Assembly: GCA_030425055.1 (NCBI GenBank)
Contig: JAUHVN010000012.1
Coordinates: 1 to 21,906 of the forward strand
Length of the DNA: 21,906 nucleotides
Direction: 5' to 3'
DNA from: Actinomycetes bacterium
GTDB taxonomy: Bacteria > Actinomycetota > Actinomycetes > Actinomycetales > Microbacteriaceae
Shown here: piece by piece, positions 7,297-14,196 of the stretch
Position numbering within the stretch: position 1 is the first letter of the stretch
Layout of the letters: each line of letters starts with the position of its first letter
Notes under the pieces: model-generated
Seen by the model: the letters and a program-made list of their open reading frames with translations, nothing else
The model's database searches: none
What the model was told of the DNA's origin: nothing
Translations under genes and position numbers: made by a program

Positions 7297-7364
7297 GCGA
7301 CGGTGATCTCGCTGTGACCTGCGTGTGTTTGAATCTCTATGGCAGAAATACGGGGGGACCGGGT

Positions 7365-8648
7365 ATGCGATCACGACGGACGACGTTGCGTGCTGTCGCA
7401 GCGGCCGGCGTCGCGCTCGCCCTCGCGCTGTCGGGATGCTCCGCCGATACGAGCCTCGAGCTCGACGTGCCGGCTCAGGTCGAGGGCTCGCTTCCCGAAG
7501 CGACGGTCGCCGAACTGCAGGCCGCCGTCGAGGCCGCGATGGCCGCGACCGCTTCGCCGGGCGCGATCGTCGGGGTGTGGGCCCCGTGGAGCGGTTCGTG
7601 GGTGACGGCGTTCGGCACCGTGACGCCCGGTGGTGAGGCGGTCACCACCGACATGGAGTTCCGGGCCGGGCACATCACGCGCGCGATGACGTGCGACGTG
7701 CTCTACAACGTCGCAGCCACGGGTGCCGTCTCGCTGGACGACAGCGTGACCGAGTACGTCAGCGGCCTCCCTGATCTCGGCGATGTGACGCTCGAGATGC
7801 TGTGCGACAGCACGTCGGGCATCGGCTCCTACCTCGGGCAGCTCACGAAGCAGTGGACGACGAACCCGACCCGTGTGTGGAACGCGATGGAGCTCGCGGG
7901 CTACGGCCTCGGCCAGATGGGCGACGCCGTGCCGGGGGCAGGGTACCGCGACTCGGACGCCGGCTACCTGCTGCTGGGGATCGCCCTCGAGCGCGCCACC
8001 ACCTCGAGCATGGCCGATCTGATGGAGCAGTACATCTTCGGCCCCCTCGACCTCGAGGCGACGCGGCTGCCGGGACCCGCCGCGGGTGCGGCATCCGATG
8101 AACTGCCGGTCCTGTCGGGGCTGCACTCGATCAAGAACGGCGAAGACGGCGCGATGAACTGCGCCGAACCGCTCGACCTGACCGTCGCCTCGTCGAGCCT
8201 GGTCTTCACCGACTCCGGTGTCGTGACCGATGTGAACGATCTCGCGCGCTACATGCAGGCGCTCGGCGCGGAAGCCCTCGTGCCCGACGGCGTGGTCGAC
8301 CGCTTCGCCGACCCCGTTCCGACGTCGAGCGGGGCATCGTCGTGGTACACGGCGACCGGCGGAACGGTGCAGGCGGGTTCGCTCATCGGACACTTCGGCG
8401 CCTCACTCGGCTATCTCACGAGCGCGTGGGTCGACCCGCTCACCGGCATGACCGTCGTGGTGGTGCTCAACAATTCGGCCGCCGGCTCGGACGCGGCGCG
8501 CAACCTCGGCTGGCAGCTCGCCGCCATCGCCTCGAAGGCGCCGGCCGCCTCGGGGCAGACGGCGCCCGAGGCCGGGCTGCCGTTCACGGCGGAGCAGTGG
8601 GGCGAGGCGATCGCGTCGCGTCCGCTCTGCCCCGTTCCCAGCGAGTGA
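7365..8648 (+). CDS. Lipoprotein of the beta-lactamase/PBP fold, catalytic residues missing
   Basis: The 427-residue protein starts with a lipoprotein signal (MRSRRTTLRAVAAAG, hydrophobic stretch, lipobox LSGC with Cys25). The rest aligns by eye to class C beta-lactamase/DD-peptidase serine hydrolases (PF00144): the FRxGSxTKxF region, VSLDDSVTEYVSGLP, a TSGI segment, AGYLLLGIALERATTSS, and GHFGASLGY. The expected SxxK reads HITR (103-106), so both the nucleophile and the general base are replaced, and the expected YSN before AGY reads DSD (196-198). Only the HxG element (343-345) remains. It is therefore likely a non-hydrolytic, possibly ligand-binding, cell-surface protein. ATG at 7365 is preferred over a GTG at 7314 because it gives a clean signal peptide and has a GGGGGGA site upstream. 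The next gene overlaps by 4 bp. Confidence 0.85.
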   Translation: MRSRRTTLRAVAAAGVALALALSGCSADTSLELDVPAQVEGSLPEATVAELQAAVEAAMAATASPGAIVGVWAPWSGSWVTAFGTVTPGGEAVTTDMEFRAGHITRAMTCDVLYNVAATGAVSLDDSVTEYVSGLPDLGDVTLEMLCDSTSGIGSYLGQLTKQWTTNPTRVWNAMELAGYGLGQMGDAVPGAGYRDSDAGYLLLGIALERATTSSMADLMEQYIFGPLDLEATRLPGPAAGAASDELPVLSGLHSIKNGEDGAMNCAEPLDLTVASSSLVFTDSGVVTDVNDLARYMQALGAEALVPDGVVDRFADPVPTSSGASSWYTATGGTVQAGSLIGHFGASLGYLTSAWVDPLTGMTVVVVLNNSAAGSDAARNLGWQLAAIASKAPAASGQTAPEAGLPFTAEQWGEAIASRPLCPVPSE

Positions 8649-9517
8649 CCCGAGCCGGCACGGCGCCTGCCGTGCTGCTGGTCGTCACCGGCCTCGCCTG
8701 CCAAGAGGTCGGCGCCTCGCTCGCCGTCCTGCTGTTCCCGCAGGTGGGACCGCTCGGCATGGTCATGCTGCGTCTGGTGTTCTCGGCCGTGATCCTGCTC
8801 GCGATCGCACGTCCGTCGCTGCGCGGACGGTCGCGCTCGGACTGGACGGGCGTGCTGCTGTTCGGCGTCGTGCTCGCGGTCATGAACGGCCTGTTCTACC
8901 TCGCCCTCGAGCGGCTCCCGCTCGGGGTCACGGTGACGATCGAGGTGCTGGGTCCGCTCACGCTGTCGATCATCGCGAGCCGGCGCGCGTCGGCGTGGCT
9001 GTGGGCCGGCCTCGCCCTCGCCGGCGTGGTCGCGCTCGGCGGCGGCGGGTGGGATCGGCTCGACCCGCTCGGAGTGCTGTTCGCGCTGGGCGCCGCCGCG
9101 AGCTGGGCCGGATACATCCTCGCCTCCGCCCGCGTCGGCCGCGCGTTCGCGAAGCTCGACGGACTCGCGCTCGCGATGGTGGCGGGCGCCCTGCTGTCGC
9201 TGCCTTTCGGCATCGCCGACGCGGGCGCCGCGCTGCTGCGGATCGACCTCATCGCGATCGGGGCCGCCGTCGCCGTGCTCTCGTCGACGATCCCGTACGC
9301 GTTCGAGCTCATCGCGCTGCGCCGCCTTCCCGCCGCCGCGTTCGCGATCCTGATGAGCCTCGCGCCCGCCACCGCGGCGGTCGCCGGCTTCGTGCTGCTC
9401 GGTCAGCACCTCGCGTGGCTCGAGATCGTCGGCATCGCCCTCGTGATCGCGGCGAGCATCGGTGCGGTGAGGTCGTCGGCGCGCGCGGCCCGAGAGACGG
9501 CCGAGCCCCTGGCGTGA
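8645..9517 (+). CDS. EamA/RhtA-family membrane exporter
   Basis: This 290-residue protein has about ten hydrophobic helices arranged as two EamA repeats. Characteristic segments are VTGLACQEVGASLAVLLFPQVGPLGMVMLRLVFSA, NGLFYLALERLPLGVTVTIEVLGPL, AASWAGYILASARVG and LPAAAFAILMSLAPATAAVAGFVLLGQ. The pattern is close to RhtA-type threonine/homoserine exporters, but the substrate cannot be read from sequence. The start is GTG at 8645, overlapping the lipoprotein stop as GTGA, so the two genes are translationally coupled. The combination of a surface lipoprotein and an exporter may point to a shared process, but this is speculative. Confidence 0.88.
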   Translation: MTRAGTAPAVLLVVTGLACQEVGASLAVLLFPQVGPLGMVMLRLVFSAVILLAIARPSLRGRSRSDWTGVLLFGVVLAVMNGLFYLALERLPLGVTVTIEVLGPLTLSIIASRRASAWLWAGLALAGVVALGGGGWDRLDPLGVLFALGAAASWAGYILASARVGRAFAKLDGLALAMVAGALLSLPFGIADAGAALLRIDLIAIGAAVAVLSSTIPYAFELIALRRLPAAAFAILMSLAPATAAVAGFVLLGQHLAWLEIVGIALVIAASIGAVRSSARAARETAEPLA

Positions 9518-9530
9518 CGCGGGCGTCACG
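9513..9530 (+). terminator. Hairpin after the EamA gene
   Basis: CGTGACG (9513-9519) and CGTCACG (9524-9530) form a perfect 7-bp stem with a 4-nt loop and include the stop codon of the exporter gene. The stem is short and has no T run, so it is a weak terminator candidate. Confidence 0.35.
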
Positions 9531-9567
9531 ACGCGAAACATTGCGGCGGCGGGCACCGCACCGTTGC

Positions 9568-9573
9568 TAGCCT
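9568..9573 (+). promoter_or_regulatory. Probable -10 box TAGCCT of the MetE-like gene
   Basis: TAGCCT is the only good TANNNT box upstream of the MetE-like gene. Transcription would start near 9580, leaving a GC-rich leader of about 100 nt before the ATG at 9681. The leader contains a short CCCGATCGGG palindrome (9605-9614) but no riboswitch class that I recognise. Confidence 0.45.
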
Positions 9574-9680
9574 GACCGGGCAGCGCGCAGCGAGGCCTCG
9601 CGTCCCGATCGGGGGACACGCCTGCGATTCCCATCCGTCGGAGTCGCGCCCTCGCGGCTCCCGTTCCGAGGAGCACCCGC

Positions 9681-10739
9681 ATGGTCACCGTCAGCAACGC
9701 CCACTTCGTCGGCAGCATCAACCAGCCCGACGCCGAGTCCGTCTTCCGCGTCGTCTCCGAGCACGTCGGCGGGCGAGCCGCGCGCATCCCCGACGGCGAG
9801 GTCGGCGAACGGTTCTACTGGATCCAGTTCCAGACGTTCCGCCTCGATGAGACACCGGGCCTCGTGCGCGTCGGACCCGAGTTGCCGTTCAAGATCCGCG
9901 ACACCTTCGATGTGCGCCCCTTCGCCCTCGACGGCACGGTCGCCGCGGCCGACCTCGTGTTCCCGAACCTCGGGTACGCCGATGCCGCGATCGCCTCGTA
10001 CGCTGCGTTCCGCGCGCTGCGCGACGGCGGCGTGATCCCGGACGGCGTGCGCTTCCAGGTGTCGATCCCGACGCCCGTCGGCGTCGTCGGGGCGTTCATC
10101 GTGCCCGATGACCGTGCGGCCGTCGAGCCCGCCTACGAGCGGGCGCTGTTCGCCGAGGTGGCGCGCATCGCCGACGCGATTCCGCACGACGAGCTCGCGA
10201 TCCAGTGGGACTCGGCCGTGGAGTTCGGCATCCTCGACGGCGTCGAGTTCAACGGCGTGCCGTTCGCCGCGGGGTGGGGCGACGACCTGCTCGGCGGCGT
10301 CGTCGACCGCGCGCTGCGACAGATCGCCGCGGTGCCGAACGATGTGCAGGTGGGCTTCCACCTCTGTTACGGAGACGTCGAGGAGGAGCACTTCGTGCAG
10401 CCGACGGATGCCGCGACACTGGCATCCGTCATCCGCGGCATCGTCGCGGCGTCGCCGCGCGTCATCGACTGGTTCCACCTGCCGGTGCCGATCGAGCGCG
10501 ACGACGCGGCCTACTTCGCTCCGCTCGCCGACCTCGATCTGCCCGAGGGGACCGAGATCGATCTCGGCCTGCTGCACCACGAGGACGGCCTCGATGGCGC
10601 CGAGCGCCGCATCGCCGCCGCCGCGACGGTGCTCGACCGATTCGGGGTCAGCACCGAGTGCGGCTTCGGGCGCGGCCCCGCCGAGCGCACCGCCGGTCTT
10701 CTCGATCTGCATGCCGCGGTGGTCGACGCTCACCGCTGA
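9681..10739 (+). CDS. Orphan MetE/UROD-like zinc TIM-barrel protein
   Basis: This 352-residue protein belongs to the cobalamin-independent methionine synthase C-terminal / UROD superfamily. It has the zinc-ligand pattern HLC (His227, Cys229) in VGFHLCYGD and a third ligand, Cys327, in STECGFGRG, as in the C-terminal barrel of MetE. It lacks the N-terminal MetE barrel and is about half the length of MetE, so it is not an ordinary MetE; such stand-alone proteins transfer methyl groups or cleave C-S bonds on unidentified substrates. Family-like opening: GSINQPDAESVFR...RIPDGEVGERFYWI. ATG at 9681 has GAGGAG upstream (about 9668). The gene appears to be a single transcription unit. Confidence 0.75.
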   Translation: MVTVSNAHFVGSINQPDAESVFRVVSEHVGGRAARIPDGEVGERFYWIQFQTFRLDETPGLVRVGPELPFKIRDTFDVRPFALDGTVAAADLVFPNLGYADAAIASYAAFRALRDGGVIPDGVRFQVSIPTPVGVVGAFIVPDDRAAVEPAYERALFAEVARIADAIPHDELAIQWDSAVEFGILDGVEFNGVPFAAGWGDDLLGGVVDRALRQIAAVPNDVQVGFHLCYGDVEEEHFVQPTDAATLASVIRGIVAASPRVIDWFHLPVPIERDDAAYFAPLADLDLPEGTEIDLGLLHHEDGLDGAERRIAAAATVLDRFGVSTECGFGRGPAERTAGLLDLHAAVVDAHR

Positions 10740-10841
10740 CTGGAATCGGCCACTCCGCTTCTCCACACGCCGCTGCGCGGCGCGCGGAGCCTCTGCGGAG
10801 CGGGACCCCCGCTGCGGATCGGTTCAGACGGCATCCACACG

Positions 10842-10882
10842 AATGCCCTCCCGCACGGACTTCGTCCGCACGTGAGGGCATT
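10842..10882 (-). terminator. Terminator hairpin downstream of tRNA-Gly
   Basis: AATGCCCTC (10842-10850) and GAGGGCATT (10874-10882) form a perfect 9-bp stem, with a further GGAC/GTCC pairing possible inside. It abuts the 3' end of the minus-strand tRNA and is the natural terminator for it; it also faces the end of the MetE-like gene, about 100 bp away, in which I see no other gene. Confidence 0.6.
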
Positions 10883-10955
10883 GGAGGGGATGACGGGAAT
10901 CGAACCCGCGCTGTCTGCTTGGGAAGCAGAAGTTCTGCCATTGAACTACATCCCC
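10882..10955 (-). tRNA. tRNA-Gly (anticodon CCC)
   Basis: The minus strand gives a full cloverleaf: acceptor GGGGATG/CATCCCC, D-arm TAGTTCAATGGCAGAA, anticodon stem TCTGC/GCAGA around the loop TTCCCAA with anticodon CCC (complement of 10921-10923), a T-loop GGTTCGATTCC, discriminator T, and an encoded CCA (10882-10884). It reads GGG glycine codons. The tRNA is 74 nt long with the CCA. Confidence 0.95.
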
Positions 10956-10999
10956 GGAGGGGCCTTTCGGCGCCTCGCAAGGATAACAGAGCGGATGCC

Positions 11000-12226
11000 T
11001 CAGCCCGAGATGGCGGCTTCGATGAGGCGGGCGGTGGCCGCGGCGCCGTCCGCCCCCTCGTACGCGACCTTCACCTCGTCGGCGGCGGTGCGGATCGCGG
11101 GATCGTCGAGGACGCGGCGGACCGCGTCGAGGAACACCGGCTTGCGCACATCCTTCGGGCGCACCGCCACCGCGTTGCCGCGCTTCTCGCACATGCGCAC
11201 ATGCCAGGTCTGCTCGGGCTGCAGGCCCATGCCGACGAACGGGATGCCGGTGGCGCAGGCGGTCTGCACCGTTCCCTGGCCGCCGTGCAGCACCGCCGCG
11301 TCGACCAGCCCACCCAGCCGGTGCGCCGGCAGCAGGTCGGTGACGTGCACGTTCGCGGGCACGCTGTCGCCGTCGTCCAGATAGTGGCGGATCGGCGCGA
11401 CCACGTTCACGTCGAGCGCGCCCAGCTGCTCGGCGGCGCCGAGCGCGAGGTCGCGCCCGGCGGACGACCCGAGCCCCAGGTATACGAGCGGCCGGTCGGC
11501 GGCCGCGAGCTCGGTGACGACGTCGGGCATCGGCGAGTCGATGTGCGCGAAGATCGGGCCGACGCGCTCGAACGCCGGGGGCAGGTCGAACCCGTCGAGC
11601 TCCCACGGCATCTCGGTGAGCAGGTTGCGGTCGGCGGTGATGAGGGACCCGACCGTGCGCAGCGGCGGCACGCCGATGTCCTTCGCGACCGTGCGGAACG
11701 CCTTCGGCGCCAGGGGCGCTTTCGTGTACACCCAGCGGAAGGCCGCGGTCGCGACGAGGTCGGCGGTGCGTGCGAACCACCCGTCACCCGAGACGAAGCC
11801 CATCCGCGGAGTCTGCGAGACCTGCGCATCGGTGAGCGCGAACGGCACGGGGTAGAACAGCGGCACCTTCTCGGCCCGGGCCGAGAGGAACGAGGTCAGG
11901 TTGGATCCGGTGACGACCGCCTTCGCGTCGTAGCGGCGGATGAGGTCTCGCTCGAGCTCAACGCGAGCGGCGACGAGCTCGCGGGTGAACGGACTGGTGA
12001 ACGACCTGCCCTGGTCGAACGCCATCGCCTGATCGCGCTCGGCCTGCGACCACGCAGGTTCGCACGGGAGGTACTCGAAGCAGGCATCCTCGATCAGCGA
12101 CACGTAGTCGTGTTCGTACCCCATGAAGACGACCCGGTGGGCGTCGTCGAGCGCGCGCGCGACCTGGATCATGCGGGTGGTCTCGGCGAGGTTGAACGTC
12201 ACCGGGCAGAACAGAACGGTGGCCAT
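11000..12226 (-). CDS. GT1-family (UDP-glycosyltransferase-like) glycosyltransferase
   Basis: The 408-residue protein has a GT-B fold layout. The N-terminal Rossmann half begins MATVLFCPVTFNLAETTRMIQVARALDD. The C-terminal half carries the nucleotide-sugar signature: PLVYLGLGSSAG, then LHGGQGTVQTACATGIPFVGMGLQPEQTWHVRMCEKRGNA with His314 in HGGQGT. MGT/UGT enzymes of this type glycosylate small molecules or lipids with NDP-sugars; the acceptor is unknown. The start at ATG 12226 is preferred over an upstream in-frame ATG (12259) because AGAGGA lies just ahead and the beta strand starts immediately. GGATGCC directly precedes the stop codon on the plus strand. No linked sugar genes are present. 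Confidence 0.85.
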   Translation of the reverse strand: MATVLFCPVTFNLAETTRMIQVARALDDAHRVVFMGYEHDYVSLIEDACFEYLPCEPAWSQAERDQAMAFDQGRSFTSPFTRELVAARVELERDLIRRYDAKAVVTGSNLTSFLSARAEKVPLFYPVPFALTDAQVSQTPRMGFVSGDGWFARTADLVATAAFRWVYTKAPLAPKAFRTVAKDIGVPPLRTVGSLITADRNLLTEMPWELDGFDLPPAFERVGPIFAHIDSPMPDVVTELAAADRPLVYLGLGSSAGRDLALGAAEQLGALDVNVVAPIRHYLDDGDSVPANVHVTDLLPAHRLGGLVDAAVLHGGQGTVQTACATGIPFVGMGLQPEQTWHVRMCEKRGNAVAVRPKDVRKPVFLDAVRRVLDDPAIRTAADEVKVAYEGADGAAATARLIEAAISG

Positions 12227-12281
12227 GCGGATCCTCTCGTCACGACCAGGATGCCGCACGCGTGGCCGGCTCCCCGGCGGA

Positions 12282-12287
12282 TAGGCT
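12282..12287 (+). promoter_or_regulatory. -10 box TAGGCT of a leaderless promoter (dcd)
   Basis: TAGGCT is followed by 7 nt (GACTCCC) and GTG at 12295. There is no Shine-Dalgarno sequence before the start. Confidence 0.55.
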
Positions 12288-12294
12288 GACTCCC

Positions 12295-12900
12295 GTGCTG
12301 CTCAGTGACCGCGATATCCGCGCCGAAGTCGACCGCGGCCGGATCGGCGTCGAGCCGTGGGACGCCTCGATGGTGCAGCCCTCGAGCGTCGACGTGCGGC
12401 TGGACCGGTACTTCCGGCTGTTCGACAACCACCGGTATCCGTTCATCGACCCGGCCGAGGACCAGCCCGATCTCACGCACCTCATCGAGGTGGAACCCGA
12501 CGAGGCCTTCATCCTGCACCCGGGCGAGTTCGCGCTCGGATCGACCTTCGAGCAGGTGTCGCTGCCCGACGACGTCGCGGCGCGCCTCGAGGGCAAGTCG
12601 TCGCTCGGCCGGCTCGGACTGCTGACCCATTCGACGGCGGGGTTCATCGATCCCGGATTCAGCGGGCACGTGACGCTCGAGCTCTCGAACGTCGCGACGC
12701 TGCCGATCAAGCTGTGGCCGGGCATGAAGATCGGGCAGCTCTGCTTCTTCCGGCTGTCGTCGCCCGCGCAGAACCCCTACGGGTCGGGGCCGTACGGCAA
12801 TCGCTACCAGGGGCAGCGCGGCCCGACGGCGTCGCGGTCGTTCCAGAACTTCCACCGCACCGACGTCGGGGTCACCGAGGCGGGATCGCTCGGAGGCTGA
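12295..12900 (+). CDS. dcd: dCTP deaminase (probably dUMP-forming)
   Basis: This 201-residue protein is a clear Dcd: LLSDRDIRAEVDRGRIGVEPWD, VQPSSVDVRLD, LEGKSSLGRLGLLTHSTAGFIDPGFSGHVTLELSN with the catalytic Ser/Arg (SSLGR) and Glu (TLELSN), and a C-terminal YQGQRGPTASRSFQNF loop that covers the nucleotide. It closely resembles the mycobacterial enzyme, which is bifunctional and makes dUMP directly from dCTP, supplying thymidylate synthesis while avoiding free dUTP. It starts at a leaderless GTG (12295); an earlier in-frame GTG at 12262 gives residues foreign to the family. It ends 16 bp from the convergent MarR gene. Confidence 0.97.
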   Translation: MLLSDRDIRAEVDRGRIGVEPWDASMVQPSSVDVRLDRYFRLFDNHRYPFIDPAEDQPDLTHLIEVEPDEAFILHPGEFALGSTFEQVSLPDDVAARLEGKSSLGRLGLLTHSTAGFIDPGFSGHVTLELSNVATLPIKLWPGMKIGQLCFFRLSSPAQNPYGSGPYGNRYQGQRGPTASRSFQNFHRTDVGVTEAGSLGG

Positions 12901-12916
12901 TCCCGCCCCGGATGCC

Positions 12917-13561
12917 TCAGGCCTCGCGGCCCCGGCGGAAGCCGCTGTCGAAGCCGCGCTCGAACGCACGCTCCGTGCGGCGGTCGGCGTGATGGCCGTG
13001 CCGGCGACCCTCGCCGCGCGGACCGTGGCCGGGCGCGAAGACGTGGCCGGGTCCGAAGCCGTGGTGGCGGTTGCCGCCGTGACGGACGCCGCGGCCGGTC
13101 GGCCAGGTCCACGGCGACGGGTCGTCGCCGCCGAGTTCGCGAGCGATCGCCTCGAGCGATGCGACCATCGCGGTGTACTCATCGGGCGAGACGGCGCCGG
13201 CGATCCGTGACCGGATGCCGTCGACGGTCTCGGCGAGGCGGTCGCGCTCGGCGCGGCCCTCGTCGGTGAGCGTCCAGGTGCCGTCCTCGTCGCGGGTGAC
13301 CCACCCGCGATCGGCGAGTGCGCGCATCCGCTTGCCCTTGCGCTGAACGAGGGAGGCGAGGCGGTCGGCGTGCTCGCCGTGACCGCTGTGGTCGCCCGAG
13401 AGGACGTTCAGCAGCATCCAGTCGCGTCGGTCGATGCCTTCGGCGGCGAACGCCTCGGCGAATGCTCGGCTGATGAGGTGGTCGAGCGAGCGCAGCAGGC
13501 CGCCGAGGGGGCGGGACGCGGGCTCGGTGTGGTTCGTGGTGTCTTGGTTGTCGTTGTCCAT
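12917..13561 (-). CDS. MarR-family regulator with a His/Gly/Arg-rich C-terminal tail
   Basis: The 214-residue protein has an N-terminal polar segment (about 1-16), a winged-helix MarR-like core (about 17-135: LGGLLRSLDHLISRAFAEAF, DWMLLNVLSG, LASLVQRKGKRMRALADRGWV, DGTWTLTDEGRAERDRL), and a tail of about 60 residues rich in His, Gly and Arg (GVRHGGNRHHGFGPGHV, GRRHGHHADRR). The wing Asp/Glu motif is slightly degenerate. The tail is unusual for MarR and may bind metal or nucleic acid; that is inference. The ATG at 13561 has AAAGGA upstream. It is divergent from a second MarR gene and likely shares its operators. Confidence 0.85.
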   Translation of the reverse strand: MDNDNQDTTNHTEPASRPLGGLLRSLDHLISRAFAEAFAAEGIDRRDWMLLNVLSGDHSGHGEHADRLASLVQRKGKRMRALADRGWVTRDEDGTWTLTDEGRAERDRLAETVDGIRSRIAGAVSPDEYTAMVASLEAIARELGGDDPSPWTWPTGRGVRHGGNRHHGFGPGHVFAPGHGPRGEGRRHGHHADRRTERAFERGFDSGFRRGREA

Positions 13562-13592
13562 GGGGGATCCTTTCCGATCCGAAGTCTGAGTG

Positions 13593-13608
13593 CATGTCGC
13601 ATGACATG
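13593..13608. promoter_or_regulatory. Inverted repeat operator candidate in the divergent MarR promoter region
   Basis: CATGTC (13593-13598) and GACATG (13603-13608) form a perfect 6-4-6 inverted repeat. Further half-sites lie in the same region: GACATA (13621-13626) and CATGTC (13638-13643). The repeat overlaps a TATACA-like -10 box for the minus-strand gene. This is typical of MarR autoregulation. Confidence 0.6.
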
Positions 13609-13653
13609 TATATGCAGTGTGACATACGATCTGAATCCATGTCAAGTCGCATG

Positions 13654-13659
13654 TATTAT
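13654..13659 (+). promoter_or_regulatory. -10 box TATTAT of a leaderless promoter (plus-strand MarR)
   Basis: TATTAT is followed by 6 nt (CGGCGC) and ATG at 13666. It is the most consensus-like -10 in the window. Confidence 0.65.
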
Positions 13660-13665
13660 CGGCGC

Positions 13666-14190
13666 ATGACCGAGGATGCCGCCGACCGCATCGCCGCAGC
13701 GCTCGGGCGCCTGCGCGGCCGCCGCTTCCCGCGCGGCGGAGAGCCGTTCCACCCCGGCCACCATCACGGCGGGCACCCCCACGGCCGGGGGCGGGGCGAG
13801 GGGCCGTACGACCCGGGTGCGTGGATGGGTGGTCCGGGCAAGATGCGACTCGCGGGGCCCGCGCGCATGCGCATGCTCGAAGCGCTCGCGGGCGCCGACT
13901 CGCCGCTGACGGTCGGAGAGATCGCCGAGGCGGTGGGCGTCGACCAGCCGCGGGCATCCCGCGTCGTCCAGCAGTCGGTCGAGCTCGGTCTCGTGCAGCG
14001 CGAAGCCGACCCCGACGACGCCCGCCGCACGCGCGTCGCGCTCACCGACGAGGGGCGCCGACTGCAGCGCGGGTTCCGCGGCGAGCGGCGGGAAGCGATC
14101 GTCTCCGCGTTGGCCGACTTCACCGACGACGAGGCCGATCAGTTGGCGCGGCTGCTCACCCGGCTCGCCGACGGCTGGCCGTCGCGCTGA
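13666..14190 (+). CDS. MarR-family regulator with a His/Gly-rich N-terminal segment
   Basis: The 174-residue protein begins with a helix (about 1-18), then a His/Gly/Arg-rich stretch (about residues 20-50, containing HPGHHHGGHPHGRGRGEG), then a typical MarR winged helix: ARMRMLEALAGADSPLTVGEIAEAVGVDQPRASRVVQQSVELGLVQREADPDDARRTRVALTDEGRRL. The DxRxxR wing (DDARRTRVALT) is intact, so DNA binding is expected. A C-terminal helix may complete the dimer interface. The ATG at 13666 is used because of the leaderless -10 box; an earlier in-frame ATG at 13594 would run through the operator region. It converges with the MFS transporter gene, 6 bp apart. Confidence 0.85.
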   Translation: MTEDAADRIAAALGRLRGRRFPRGGEPFHPGHHHGGHPHGRGRGEGPYDPGAWMGGPGKMRLAGPARMRMLEALAGADSPLTVGEIAEAVGVDQPRASRVVQQSVELGLVQREADPDDARRTRVALTDEGRRLQRGFRGERREAIVSALADFTDDEADQLARLLTRLADGWPSR

Positions 14191-14196
14191 CGCGAC

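Noticed and set aside
9580..9680. Known riboswitch (cobalamin or SAM class) upstream of the MetE-like gene
   Set aside because: A methionine-related gene made this attractive, but I could not find the conserved core sequences of those classes; the leader is also shorter than a cobalamin riboswitch.
10740..10841. Possible terminator or small gene after the MetE-like gene
   Set aside because: CTCCGC (10753) and GCGGAG (10784) could pair, but several such short GC repeats occur here, and no coding frame with a start and ribosome site is visible.
10205..12289. Plus-strand open frame of 694 codons spanning the MetE-like gene, the tRNA and the glycosyltransferase
   Set aside because: It crosses a tRNA and a terminator and overlaps two clear genes; the translation is low-complexity and resembles no family.
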